Source of the DNA: an uncultured Tateyamaria sp.
Lineage (GTDB): Bacteria > Pseudomonadota > Alphaproteobacteria > Rhodobacterales > Rhodobacteraceae
DNA length: 64,000 nt
NCBI RefSeq assembly: GCF_947503385.1
Contig: NZ_CANNDO010000002.1
Location: forward strand, 806,001-870,000
Direction of reading: 5' to 3'
A program made the position numbers and the translations under genes. The notes under the pieces were generated by a model. The model did no database searches. It was given only the letters and a program-made list of their open reading frames with translations, and was not told the DNA's origin. This document shows positions 25,724-33,619 of the stretch, piece by piece (the first letter of the stretch is position 1; each line of letters begins with the position of its first letter).

Positions 25724-26992
25724 TCAATTGGCAGGGTGATCGGCAATGCGCCCGATGCAGGCCCAACTGGCCACGATCATCAGCGCCGCCACGCCCAGAC
25801 ACAGCGGCACGCCGCCCCATTGGTAACTCAGACCCGACAGCACTGTGCCGATGAGCCGTCCCACGGCGTTGGCCATATAGTAAAACCCCACGTCCATGGT
25901 CACCCGTTTTGCGTCCGTGAAGGCGAGGATGAGGTAGGAATGCAAGGACGAGTTCAGCGCAAAGAGCACGCCAAAGACCAGAAGCCCGGCCACAATGCTG
26001 ACCGTCAGCCACGGCGCGGGCGCGCCCGCCCACCATGCCGCCAGTGCAAGCACCGCCGGAACAAGGAACAACGTACCGACCCAGAACCGCGCCGCCCCGG
26101 CAAGCTCTGCTGCGGTTCGGTCCTTGCTGCGCAGCACGGCCGGGGCTTTGGCCTGCACCGCGCCATAGAGGATCACCCAAACCGCCATGAAGATGCCGAT
26201 CATGAAAAACGCCGCGCGTTGGCCGTCTGGCGTGCCATCACTCAGAACCGAGTAGAAATAGATCGGGATGCCCACGACAAACCACACGTCCCGCGCGCCA
26301 AACAGGAACATCCGCGCCGCACTCAGCCAGTTTACGCGCGGGTTTCTGGACAAGACCTCCCTGAACTTGGCGTCCTTGCGGCCTGCGGGCAATCCGCCCG
26401 GCATACGCCACAGGACCAAAGCGAGGATCAACGCAAGCACCGCCGCCATGCCCAGCACAGAGGCCGTGAACCCGAACAGCGCCAGCGCACCCGCGCCCAG
26501 CAGAAACCCAAACCCCTTGACCGCATTCTTGGACCCGGTCAGCAGCGCCACCCAGCGAAACAGGCCATCGCCATCAGGCGGGGCCAACAACTTGACTGCG
26601 GATTTCGACGACATCTTGGCCAGATCCTTGGCCACGCCCGACAGCCCCTGCACCGACATGACAAAGACGACCGAGGCGGCCATGGACCAGGTCGGATCCA
26701 ACTGCGTCAGCGCCAGCAGCGCCAGCACCTGAAGGCCGAGCCCGGCATATAGGGTCGAGGTCAGGCCAAACCGCGCGGCGATCCACCCCGCGCTCAGATT
26801 TGTCACAACCCCGGCCACTTCGTAGAGCACAAAAAGGTAGGCCAATTGCACCGGGGAAAACCCCAGACTGTTGAAATGCAGCAGCACCAGCATCCGCAGC
26901 GCGCCATCGGTCAGCATGAATGCCCAGTAGGCCGCCGTGACAGCGACATAGGCTGCAAATCCGTCAGGCCGGTCAGACAGGGGCGGTGACAT
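25724..26992 (-). CDS. arsJ: Organoarsenical efflux MFS permease ArsJ
   Basis: 422 residues with about 12 membrane helices. The sequence is of the ArsJ type: YWAFMLTDGALRMLVLLHF at the start, YLFVLYEVAGVVTNL, then GLSGVAKDLAKMSSKSAVK and LLTGSKNAVKGFGFL, which are diagnostic blocks. ArsJ exports 1-arseno-3-phosphoglycerate made by a dedicated GAPDH, giving arsenate resistance. The GAPDH gene is two genes upstream in the same operon. No arsR or arsC is visible. Confidence 0.88.
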   Translation of the reverse strand: MSPPLSDRPDGFAAYVAVTAAYWAFMLTDGALRMLVLLHFNSLGFSPVQLAYLFVLYEVAGVVTNLSAGWIAARFGLTSTLYAGLGLQVLALLALTQLDPTWSMAASVVFVMSVQGLSGVAKDLAKMSSKSAVKLLAPPDGDGLFRWVALLTGSKNAVKGFGFLLGAGALALFGFTASVLGMAAVLALILALVLWRMPGGLPAGRKDAKFREVLSRNPRVNWLSAARMFLFGARDVWFVVGIPIYFYSVLSDGTPDGQRAAFFMIGIFMAVWVILYGAVQAKAPAVLRSKDRTAAELAGAARFWVGTLFLVPAVLALAAWWAGAPAPWLTVSIVAGLLVFGVLFALNSSLHSYLILAFTDAKRVTMDVGFYYMANAVGRLIGTVLSGLSYQWGGVPLCLGVAALMIVASWACIGRIADHPAN

Positions 26993-27018
26993 CTGTAATC
27001 CGGTCCTCTGGCATGGGG

Positions 27019-27495
27019 TCAGGCAGTTTTGCGCTTGAACAGCACGTCCGGGTGGCTGCCAAGTTTGTGCGTATCATCTTGCCCTAAGGAATAGATTTCC
27101 AAAGAAATCGGACGGCGCGCACCAGCAAGGGTCAACCCGATGCTGTGATCGACACAGGTGTGAGCGTCCGGACGGTCTTGGTCATCAATGATCATGTCCC
27201 CGGAGGTCAGGCCGAACTGACCCATGTCCCACAAAGCGAGCTGTCCGTTAGAAAAGACGAGGCCGCCAGCGGCGTCGAAGCCTTGCCCGCAGCTTTTGAT
27301 CTGCGCCAACAAGGCTGACACGTGAGGTGCGGCGGCTTTGATCCCTCCGGCTGTGATGAGTGCCATGCCCGTGACCACAACGTCTTGGGCCACTTTACCG
27401 CCGATCTGGTGCAACCGCTCTGGCGGGACGTCCTGCGCCTGCACCTTGGTCGCAGCGATCACGCTGGCCGCTGCCGCGCAAACTGCCCGTCTCAA
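27019..27495 (-). CDS. Unrecognised exported protein in the ArsJ operon
   Basis: 158 residues. I chose a TTG start at 27495 that overlaps the GAPDH stop as TTGA; the product then begins with a good signal peptide ([21 protein letters not shown], cleaved after AQA or QAQ), whereas longer starts bury it. The mature protein of about 137 residues has two cysteines (KSCGQ and HTCVDH), an alpha-rich first half ([18 protein letters not shown]) and an acidic turn [13 protein letters not shown] recognise no domain. It is translationally coupled to GAPDH and followed by arsJ, so it likely acts in the periplasm on arsenate, phosphate or the exported ester. It is not part of the described two-gene system. 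Confidence 0.65.
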   Translation of the reverse strand: MRRAVCAAAASVIAATKVQAQDVPPERLHQIGGKVAQDVVVTGMALITAGGIKAAAPHVSALLAQIKSCGQGFDAAGGLVFSNGQLALWDMGQFGLTSGDMIIDDQDRPDAHTCVDHSIGLTLAGARRPISLEIYSLGQDDTHKLGSHPDVLFKRKTA

Positions 27496-28484
27496 ATGCT
27501 GTTCCCCACCATCTGAGCCACATCGACCAGACGATGGGCGTAACCCCATTCGTTATCATACCATGCGTAAATCTTCACCTGCGTGCCATTCACGACCATG
27601 GTCGATGGCGCATCCACAATGCTGGATCGCGGATCGTTGGTGTAGTCGGTCGAGACAAGGGGGCGCGTCTCGTAGCCCAGGATACCGTTCAGAGGTCCGT
27701 TGGCGGCGGCTTTGAACAGCGCGTTGACCTCTGATACTGTGGTGGCCCGCTCCACCTCGAACACGCAGTCGGTCAGGGACGCGTTCAGCAGGGGCACACG
27801 CACCGCATGGCCGTTCAGCTTGCCGGTCAATTCCGGGTAGATCAGCGTGATTGCGGTGGCCGACCCTGTTGTGGTGGGGATCAAAGCGTTCAGGGCCGAA
27901 CGTGCGCGCCGCAGGTCCTTGGCCGGGCGGTCCACGATGGTCTGGGTGTTGGTCACGTCATGGATCGTAGTGATGGAGCCGTGGCGTATCCCCAACCCTT
28001 CGTGGATAACCTTGACCACCGGAGCAAGGCAATTGGTGGTGCAGGACGCTGCCGTTACGATCGCCTGTCCGGTGTAGGCATCGTTGTTCACACCAAAAAC
28101 GATATTGGCCGCGTCGCCGTCTTTGACCGGGGCGGACACAACCACCTTTTTCACGCCAGCGGCAAAATATGGGGCCAGTGCCGCTTGTGTCTTGAAAGCG
28201 CCGGTGCAGTCGATAACCACATCGACACCATCCAGCGGCAAGGCGTCCAGCGACCGCTCTTGGAATACAGGCAGGGGTATTCCGTTCACGGTTATACCGT
28301 TGTCATCACTGGAAAATTCCGCGTCCCAGCGCCCGTGGACCGTATCGAATTCAAGCAAATGCGCGTGCATGGCCGGATCACCCACCGCGTCATTGATCCA
28401 TGCGAGGGTGCATCCGCGTTCCAGCAACGGTTTCAGCGCGAGCTTTCCGATACGGCCAAGACCGTTGAGGGCGTAGGTGGTCAT
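27492..28484 (-). CDS. ArsJ-associated glyceraldehyde-3-phosphate dehydrogenase
   Basis: 330 residues from the ATG at 28484, with GGAGA upstream. NAD site [13 protein letters not shown], catalytic cysteine in [11 protein letters not shown], and the C-terminal [12 protein letters not shown] are intact. In ArsJ operons this enzyme uses arsenate in place of phosphate to form 1-arseno-3-phosphoglycerate, which ArsJ exports. The neighbour arsJ supports this over a glycolytic role. A Pho-box-like repeat lies 69 bases upstream of the start. Confidence 0.88.
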   Translation of the reverse strand: MTTYALNGLGRIGKLALKPLLERGCTLAWINDAVGDPAMHAHLLEFDTVHGRWDAEFSSDDNGITVNGIPLPVFQERSLDALPLDGVDVVIDCTGAFKTQAALAPYFAAGVKKVVVSAPVKDGDAANIVFGVNNDAYTGQAIVTAASCTTNCLAPVVKVIHEGLGIRHGSITTIHDVTNTQTIVDRPAKDLRRARSALNALIPTTTGSATAITLIYPELTGKLNGHAVRVPLLNASLTDCVFEVERATTVSEVNALFKAAANGPLNGILGYETRPLVSTDYTNDPRSSIVDAPSTMVVNGTQVKIYAWYDNEWGYAHRLVDVAQMVGNSI

Positions 28485-28552
28485 AGTGTCTCCGGTATTG
28501 GCGCGGCACGCCCGCGATGTGCTGCGGGGCTGCCTGCTCTTGCCATGGCGAC

Positions 28553-28570
28553 GTAACACATTTGTAACAG
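28553..28570 (-). promoter_or_regulatory. Pho-box-like direct repeat upstream of the arsenate operon
   Basis: On the minus strand CTGTTAC-AAAT-GTGTTAC are two 7-mers separated by 4 bases (11-base period), the architecture of alphaproteobacterial PhoB sites (CTGTCAT repeated). Individual bases match only moderately (5 of 7 and 4 of 7). Confidence 0.45.
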
Positions 28571-28589
28571 TCCAGGAATTGACTGGTCG

Positions 28590-30509
28590 TTACTTTGGCA
28601 AGCGGAGAACGCCAGCAGGATCAAGCGTTTGGCCGTCAATCTCTACCGCTTGTGTGCTGTAGTTGAACCAGAACATGTCGTCCCCCGTCTCGCGGCGGCG
28701 CACGCCTTCGGGCATATACGCCACAGCAAGGTCCGGCACCAGCGCGCGGATGAGCGCCATATGCGCCACGTCATCGCCCCACGCGGCCATATATGTCGCG
28801 CGGTCGCCACATGCGACGGCCACGGGCGTGCCGTCCGTCGTCTGCATCAGGGTTGTCCCGCCGCCTTCGACCTGTTCGAGGTAGCTGTGAATGCGGCCCA
28901 CGGGTTCAAGTGCCACGGGCATATCCGGTCGCATGGATTGCACCCGCGATACCGTCAGGTCGCTGCCCGGCCATGCGGGGGGCAGCGGTGTGGGGATGTT
29001 GAAATCAGCGTCCCGCGCCCCGGTGCGTGGGCCGACAATCACCTGACCTGGTGCGGCGGACAAGGCGGTCTTCAGATCGTCGGGCATGTGCATCATGCCC
29101 GGTGCCAGCACGAGGGCATAGCCATCAAAGCGACGGCAATCTGCGGACAGGATATCCACCGACAGGCCCAGCTTGCGACACGCCTTGTACCAGTCAAAAA
29201 CCAGACCGAAATAGCTCAGCCCGACCCCGTGCGGTTGCACCGCCCACGCCGCATCCGCATCATAGTCAAAGAGGATCGCAACCGGAGCCTGCACTGGCGT
29301 CACATCCGGCGAAGCCTTGAGTTCCGCGGCAACCGTCTCAGCCTCCGCAAAGGCTTCGGCCGCGACCGAGTCGGGCCGCAAGAGACCGGCGTGCATCTGT
29401 TCCTGCGCAAAGGGCGCTTGCCGCCAGCGGAAATAGCACACGGCTTCGGCCCCGTGGGCAAACGCCTCCCACGTCCAGAGGCGCACCATGCCCGGCAATG
29501 GCGCGGGGTTGTAGGGGGCCCAGTTCACCGGGCCGGGCTGCTGTTCCATGATCCACCAGCGGCCGTCCTTGCCAACCGCACGGTAAAGATCGTGGTGAAA
29601 GGCCTGAAAATCCGGATCGCCCTGCCGTGCATAGGCGCGCTGATGTTCTGGCGTTGCACCCACCCGGTCCTCCAGAAAGCCAAGCGGGTAGCTGTCCCAC
29701 GACGCGATATCGAGGTCCGCGCCCATCTGGAAGTGGTCGAAATCGGTGATGCGGCCCATGTAATTGTGCGCGATGGGCGCATCGGATTGCGCGCGAATGA
29801 TCTCCACCTGTGCGCGGTTGAACTGCACAACCTGATCGGACGAAAAGCGGCGGAAGGCGTGTACATGCGCGGGGTTCGGTTCGGTCACGGTCAGGTTTGG
29901 CAGGCCGATCTGGTCGAAATCGTCGTAATCCATGGACCAGAACACATTGCCCCACGCTGCATTGAGCGCGCCGATATCGCCGTCATTGCCCTGCCCCGGA
30001 AACCGCGCCCGCAGCCACTGGCGAAATGCGCCGCGGGCGGCATCCGAGTAGCTGAAGATCGTGTCATGACAGCCGTATTCATTGTCCGTCTGCCACGCGG
30101 CCACATGCGGGTTCGCGCCATAGCGTTCGGCCATGGCGCGGACGATCCTGCGGCATTCGTCGAGGTAGCCCGCGTGGGAAAAGCAGTAATGCCGCCGTGA
30201 TCCGTAGCCACGAGGCCGCCCGTCGGCATCGACGGCCAGCATGTCGGGGTGTTTCGCCACGACCCAGGCAGGCGGCGTCGCTGTGGGCGTGCCCAGGACG
30301 ACGCGCAGGCCTGCGGCCCCCAGCACGTCGATCGCGCGGTCAAGCCAGCCCCAGTCGTATTGCCCCGGCGCGGGCTCCATCCGTTTCCAAGCAAATTCAC
30401 CGATGCGCACCCATGTGAGGCCAAGATCGGCCATGCGGGCAGCGTCCTGTGCCCAGATCTCTTCGGGCCAGTGTTCGGGGTAATAGCAGACCCCAAGCGT
30501 GCGTTTCAT
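28590..30509 (-). CDS. Beta-galactosidase, glycoside hydrolase family 42
   Basis: 639 residues, usual GH42 length. The N-terminus GVCYYPEHWPEEIW is typical. The acid/base is E144 in QTDNEYG and the nucleophile E322 in MEQQPGPVNW; the trimerisation and C-terminal beta domains follow. No signal peptide, so it cleaves imported beta-galactosides in the cytoplasm. Last gene of the galactoside operon, overlapping the lactonase gene by 4 bases. Confidence 0.94.
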   Translation of the reverse strand: MKRTLGVCYYPEHWPEEIWAQDAARMADLGLTWVRIGEFAWKRMEPAPGQYDWGWLDRAIDVLGAAGLRVVLGTPTATPPAWVVAKHPDMLAVDADGRPRGYGSRRHYCFSHAGYLDECRRIVRAMAERYGANPHVAAWQTDNEYGCHDTIFSYSDAARGAFRQWLRARFPGQGNDGDIGALNAAWGNVFWSMDYDDFDQIGLPNLTVTEPNPAHVHAFRRFSSDQVVQFNRAQVEIIRAQSDAPIAHNYMGRITDFDHFQMGADLDIASWDSYPLGFLEDRVGATPEHQRAYARQGDPDFQAFHHDLYRAVGKDGRWWIMEQQPGPVNWAPYNPAPLPGMVRLWTWEAFAHGAEAVCYFRWRQAPFAQEQMHAGLLRPDSVAAEAFAEAETVAAELKASPDVTPVQAPVAILFDYDADAAWAVQPHGVGLSYFGLVFDWYKACRKLGLSVDILSADCRRFDGYALVLAPGMMHMPDDLKTALSAAPGQVIVGPRTGARDADFNIPTPLPPAWPGSDLTVSRVQSMRPDMPVALEPVGRIHSYLEQVEGGGTTLMQTTDGTPVAVACGDRATYMAAWGDDVAHMALIRALVPDLAVAYMPEGVRRRETGDDMFWFNYSTQAVEIDGQTLDPAGVLRLPK

Positions 30510-31336
30510 AGGATCACCTGATGCTCTTGTTGCCCCTGCACGCCCACTTCAGCGGCAAAGGTATAGCCCGCGTTCGGGACGTTCAGCCCATCCGCGGCGG
30601 TTGTGACATAGAGTGTTGTGCCCGCAAATGCCGGACAGGTTGTCTGCGGCGTGGGCACGGATACGGCGCGCAGGAATGTGCCGTCGGGCGCGTAGCAGGC
30701 CACCCGGCCTGCGCCCCATTGCGCGTTCCACAGGTTGCCTGCGGCGTCTACGACCGCACCGTCGGGATTCAAACCGTCGCTCCGCAGGTCTACGAAGACT
30801 TGAGGTTCACCTGCGGGCCAGCCGTCGGCATCGAGGGTGACACGCTGGATAGCTTGCGAAAACGTGTCGGCAAAATACGCCGTCCGCCCGTCCGGCGCGA
30901 AACAGATCGCGTTGGAAATCGTGATCCGGTCGAAAAGCTGGCGCAACTCGCCCCTGTAGTATCGGTAGATGGCTCCTGCATAGGGCTCGGCCTTGATCCC
31001 CATCGTGCCAATCCAGAACCCGCCCTGCGGGTCTGCGCGCCCGTCATTGGAGCGGGTGATGGGGTTGTCCGCCTCGAGCGGGACAACCAGTTCCCGCTCC
31101 ACCGTGCCGATGGTGTAGCGCCAGAGCCCTGTGGCCGACGCCATCAAGAGCGTGTCGCGGTCCACCCAGCCTGCGGCAGAGACAAATTCGTCGAACTGCC
31201 AGCCGCCACCCGAATTGTCCGGCCCCTTGGCAAAAAGGCGCATTCCCAGAATATCAAACCAGAACAGTTGCTTGCGCAGGGGGTGCCACAGTGGTCCCTC
31301 GCCCAGGGCGCACAGCACATCGCTATAGACCTCCAT
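30506..31336 (-). CDS. SMP-30 family lactonase, probable galactonolactonase
   Basis: 276 residues. Propeller motifs: LGEGPLWHPLRKQLFWFDI, NDGRADPQGGFWIGTMG, ISNAICFAPDGRTAYFADT and LNPDGAVVDAAG, containing the metal ligands. It lies between the KDPGal aldolase and beta-galactosidase genes with one-base overlaps or close to it, so it most likely opens the galactonolactone made by the operon's SDR dehydrogenase. Confidence 0.9.
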   Translation of the reverse strand: MEVYSDVLCALGEGPLWHPLRKQLFWFDILGMRLFAKGPDNSGGGWQFDEFVSAAGWVDRDTLLMASATGLWRYTIGTVERELVVPLEADNPITRSNDGRADPQGGFWIGTMGIKAEPYAGAIYRYYRGELRQLFDRITISNAICFAPDGRTAYFADTFSQAIQRVTLDADGWPAGEPQVFVDLRSDGLNPDGAVVDAAGNLWNAQWGAGRVACYAPDGTFLRAVSVPTPQTTCPAFAGTTLYVTTAADGLNVPNAGYTFAAEVGVQGQQEHQVIL

Positions 31337-31941
31337 CAGGCGGCTGCGTCGTATGCGGCCACCATCTCGGCAGCGCGGGCAGCCACCACGTCCACGGACA
31401 GGCCGGGTTTATAGAGCGCCGAGCCAATGCCGAAGCCGGTGATCCCTGCGCCCAGCCAATCCGCAAAATCCGCAGCCCCCACACCGCCCACGGCATAAGT
31501 TTTGGTGCCCTTGGGCAGCACAGCGCCGATGGCCTTGAGCCCTGATATCCCCAGATGCGAGGCCGGAAACAGCTTGAGCCCGTCGGCACCGGCGTACAGG
31601 GCGGCAAAGCATTCGGTCGGGGTCATCACGCCGGGATAGCTGAGCATCCCGGCCTGTTTCGTTGCAACGATCACGGCGGCGTTGGCGTCGGGTGACACGA
31701 CCATATGCGCGCCCATCTGATGCAGCCGTTCGACGTCGCGCACATCGAGAACGGTGCCCGCCCCGATCATCGCCACGTCGCCGTGGGCATCCAGCATTTT
31801 TCCAATACTGTCAAACGGTTCGGGTGAGTTCAGCGGCACTTCGATCCGGGTGATCCCGGCGGCGACCAGCGCGTCGGCCACCGGGACAGCCTCGTCCGGG
31901 GTGATGCCGCGCAGGATGGCAATGATCTCTCGGTCGCTCAT
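31336..31941 (-). CDS. dgoA: 2-dehydro-3-deoxy-6-phosphogalactonate aldolase
   Basis: 201 residues, class I KDPG/KDPGal aldolase family. Blocks: AILRGITPDEA, IEVPLNSPEPFDSI, MIGAGTVLDV, HMVVSPD and DGLKLFPASHLG, which carries the Schiff-base lysine. IEVPLNSP and the kinase neighbour indicate the galactonate rather than gluconate series. Product: pyruvate and glyceraldehyde 3-phosphate. It overlaps dgoK by 4 bases. Confidence 0.92.
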   Translation of the reverse strand: MSDREIIAILRGITPDEAVPVADALVAAGITRIEVPLNSPEPFDSIGKMLDAHGDVAMIGAGTVLDVRDVERLHQMGAHMVVSPDANAAVIVATKQAGMLSYPGVMTPTECFAALYAGADGLKLFPASHLGISGLKAIGAVLPKGTKTYAVGGVGAADFADWLGAGITGFGIGSALYKPGLSVDVVAARAAEMVAAYDAAA

Positions 31942-32828
31942 GCGGCCTCTCCTTGCAATTGCGCGTAAGCCGCGGTGAGACCGGCCAGCGTCATATCCTC
32001 GGCATCGGCCATCTGCGTTGGCACGCCTTGTGCGCTCAGCGCTGTGGCATAGGCCGCCGACAATGCCTTGGCCCCGACCAGCGCCACGGCCTGCCCCAGC
32101 CAGTAGGGGCGCATCGACGCCAGTTCCGCCCCGATCAGCAGGCCCGACAGGCGGGCGCGGGCCGCATCACCGGGCAGAGCAGTCAGCAACCCTTCGGCCC
32201 GAAGCGAAAACAGCGACGCAGCCAGCGTTTCCGGGCGTGACAGCGTCTGGTCGACGCCGGTGGCAAAGGCCTCTGCATCCCACCCCTGCCCCATCGAATG
32301 GCGCAGCACGGACTGCTGCGACAACAGCGCGAACATCTCGCCTGTCATGGCGGTGCGAAAGCTCACAATCTCGCCCGCGCTGGTATGCACCCATTTGGTG
32401 TGGGTGCCGGGCAGGCAGATGATGCCGTCAAAGCCGGGGTTGCGCGCGATGAAGCCTGCGATCTGGGTTTCCTCGCCGCGCATGACGTCGGCGGGGTTGT
32501 CCTGTTTGACACCGGGGAGCACACGCACGTCCAGATCGGTGCCGGGCACGGACACCGCGGTGTGGATCGTGGGTGCGGCGCAGGGCACGGTGGCATAAGG
32601 TGCCTCCGCCCAGCCCTGGCGCGAGCCGACCATGCCGCAGGCCAGCACCGGCACGGGCAGCGCGTCACCCACCAGCGCGCGCAGCGCCGGTTCAAAGCCA
32701 TTGCGGTCCAGCCCGCCCATCCCGTCAGCCGAGCTGCGGCGGTCCAGCACCGTACTGTCGCGTCCCATCAGCCACGCGCGCAGATGCGATGTCCCCCAGT
32801 CCACAGCGATCCAGGCCACGTCCCCCAT
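31938..32828 (-). CDS. dgoK: 2-dehydro-3-deoxygalactonokinase
   Basis: 296 residues, DgoK family of the actin/hexokinase fold. Start WIAVDWGTSHLRAWLM (phosphate-1 loop), ACGMVGSRQGW, and LPGTHTKWVH are diagnostic. It phosphorylates 2-dehydro-3-deoxygalactonate for the adjacent aldolase. Overlaps the upstream SDR stop by one base. Confidence 0.93.
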   Translation of the reverse strand: MGDVAWIAVDWGTSHLRAWLMGRDSTVLDRRSSADGMGGLDRNGFEPALRALVGDALPVPVLACGMVGSRQGWAEAPYATVPCAAPTIHTAVSVPGTDLDVRVLPGVKQDNPADVMRGEETQIAGFIARNPGFDGIICLPGTHTKWVHTSAGEIVSFRTAMTGEMFALLSQQSVLRHSMGQGWDAEAFATGVDQTLSRPETLAASLFSLRAEGLLTALPGDAARARLSGLLIGAELASMRPYWLGQAVALVGAKALSAAYATALSAQGVPTQMADAEDMTLAGLTAAYAQLQGEAA

Positions 32829-33598
32829 CAGCCCGTCACCACCACGCCGCCGTCAATCACCAGCGCCTGACCCGTCATCATGCGCGAAGTGCCGGACGCC
32901 AGAAACAGCGTGGCGCCCACGATATCGCGCGGCTCCAGATGTTCCTTGAGGCACTGGCGCTCCATATGCGCCTCCAGCCCTTCGGGCGTGGCCCACATGT
33001 CCAGTTGCTTTTGCGTCAGCACCCAACCGGGTGCCAGCGCGTTGACCCGGATTTTGTCCGGGCCGAACTCGCGCGCGAGGCTGTGGGACATGGCCGTAAT
33101 CGCCGCATTCGCGGCCGTATAGATCGGATAACCTGCGTTCCCCATCATGTAGCTGACCGAGGAAAAGTTGATGATCGACCCGCCGCCTGCGGCCTGCATT
33201 CCCGGGATCACTGCCTGACAGGCAAAGAAATAGGCCTTTTGGTTGATCGCAATCATCCAGTCCCAGAATTCGCTGTCCACATCGAGCGTCGCATGGCGTT
33301 TGTCATTGGCTGCATTGTTCACCAGCACGGTCACCGGTCCATGCGCCGCTGCCGCCTGATCGATGCAAGCGCGCAGCCGGTCGGTGTCGGTGACGTCACA
33401 TTGCATGAACAGGGGACGCGCGCCGTGCTTGGCCTCCATCTCGTCGCAGAATGCGGTCGCATCGGACCGGCCCACGAACGCCACCTTGGCCCCCTGTTCC
33501 AAAAACCCTTCGGTCAGCGACGCACCAATGCCGGAGCCGCCCCCGGTGATGAACACCGAAGCACCGGCAAGGTCGTGGAATGTGGCTGTCTCTTTCAT
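32828..33598 (-). CDS. SDR dehydrogenase, probable galactose 1-dehydrogenase, with altered catalytic lysine
   Basis: 256 residues. Cofactor motif TGGGSGIG, NNAAN, catalytic serine S147 (NFSSVS) and tyrosine Y160 are present. The YxxxK motif reads YTAAN: the lysine position (164) is asparagine, from an unambiguous AAT codon. Active classical SDRs need this lysine to lower the tyrosine pKa and bind ribose, so the enzyme may be impaired or use a variant mechanism. Position between the galactosidases and dgoK suggests oxidation of galactose to galactonolactone. Confidence 0.8.
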   Translation of the reverse strand: MKETATFHDLAGASVFITGGGSGIGASLTEGFLEQGAKVAFVGRSDATAFCDEMEAKHGARPLFMQCDVTDTDRLRACIDQAAAAHGPVTVLVNNAANDKRHATLDVDSEFWDWMIAINQKAYFFACQAVIPGMQAAGGGSIINFSSVSYMMGNAGYPIYTAANAAITAMSHSLAREFGPDKIRVNALAPGWVLTQKQLDMWATPEGLEAHMERQCLKEHLEPRDIVGATLFLASGTSRMMTGQALVIDGGVVVTG

Positions 33599-33619
33599 CG
33601 GTCTTCTTTCGTTTTGGGC

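Noticed and set aside
27492-28484. Central glycolytic GAPDH
   Set aside because: Its operon with arsJ and sequence type fit the arsenate-dedicated enzyme.
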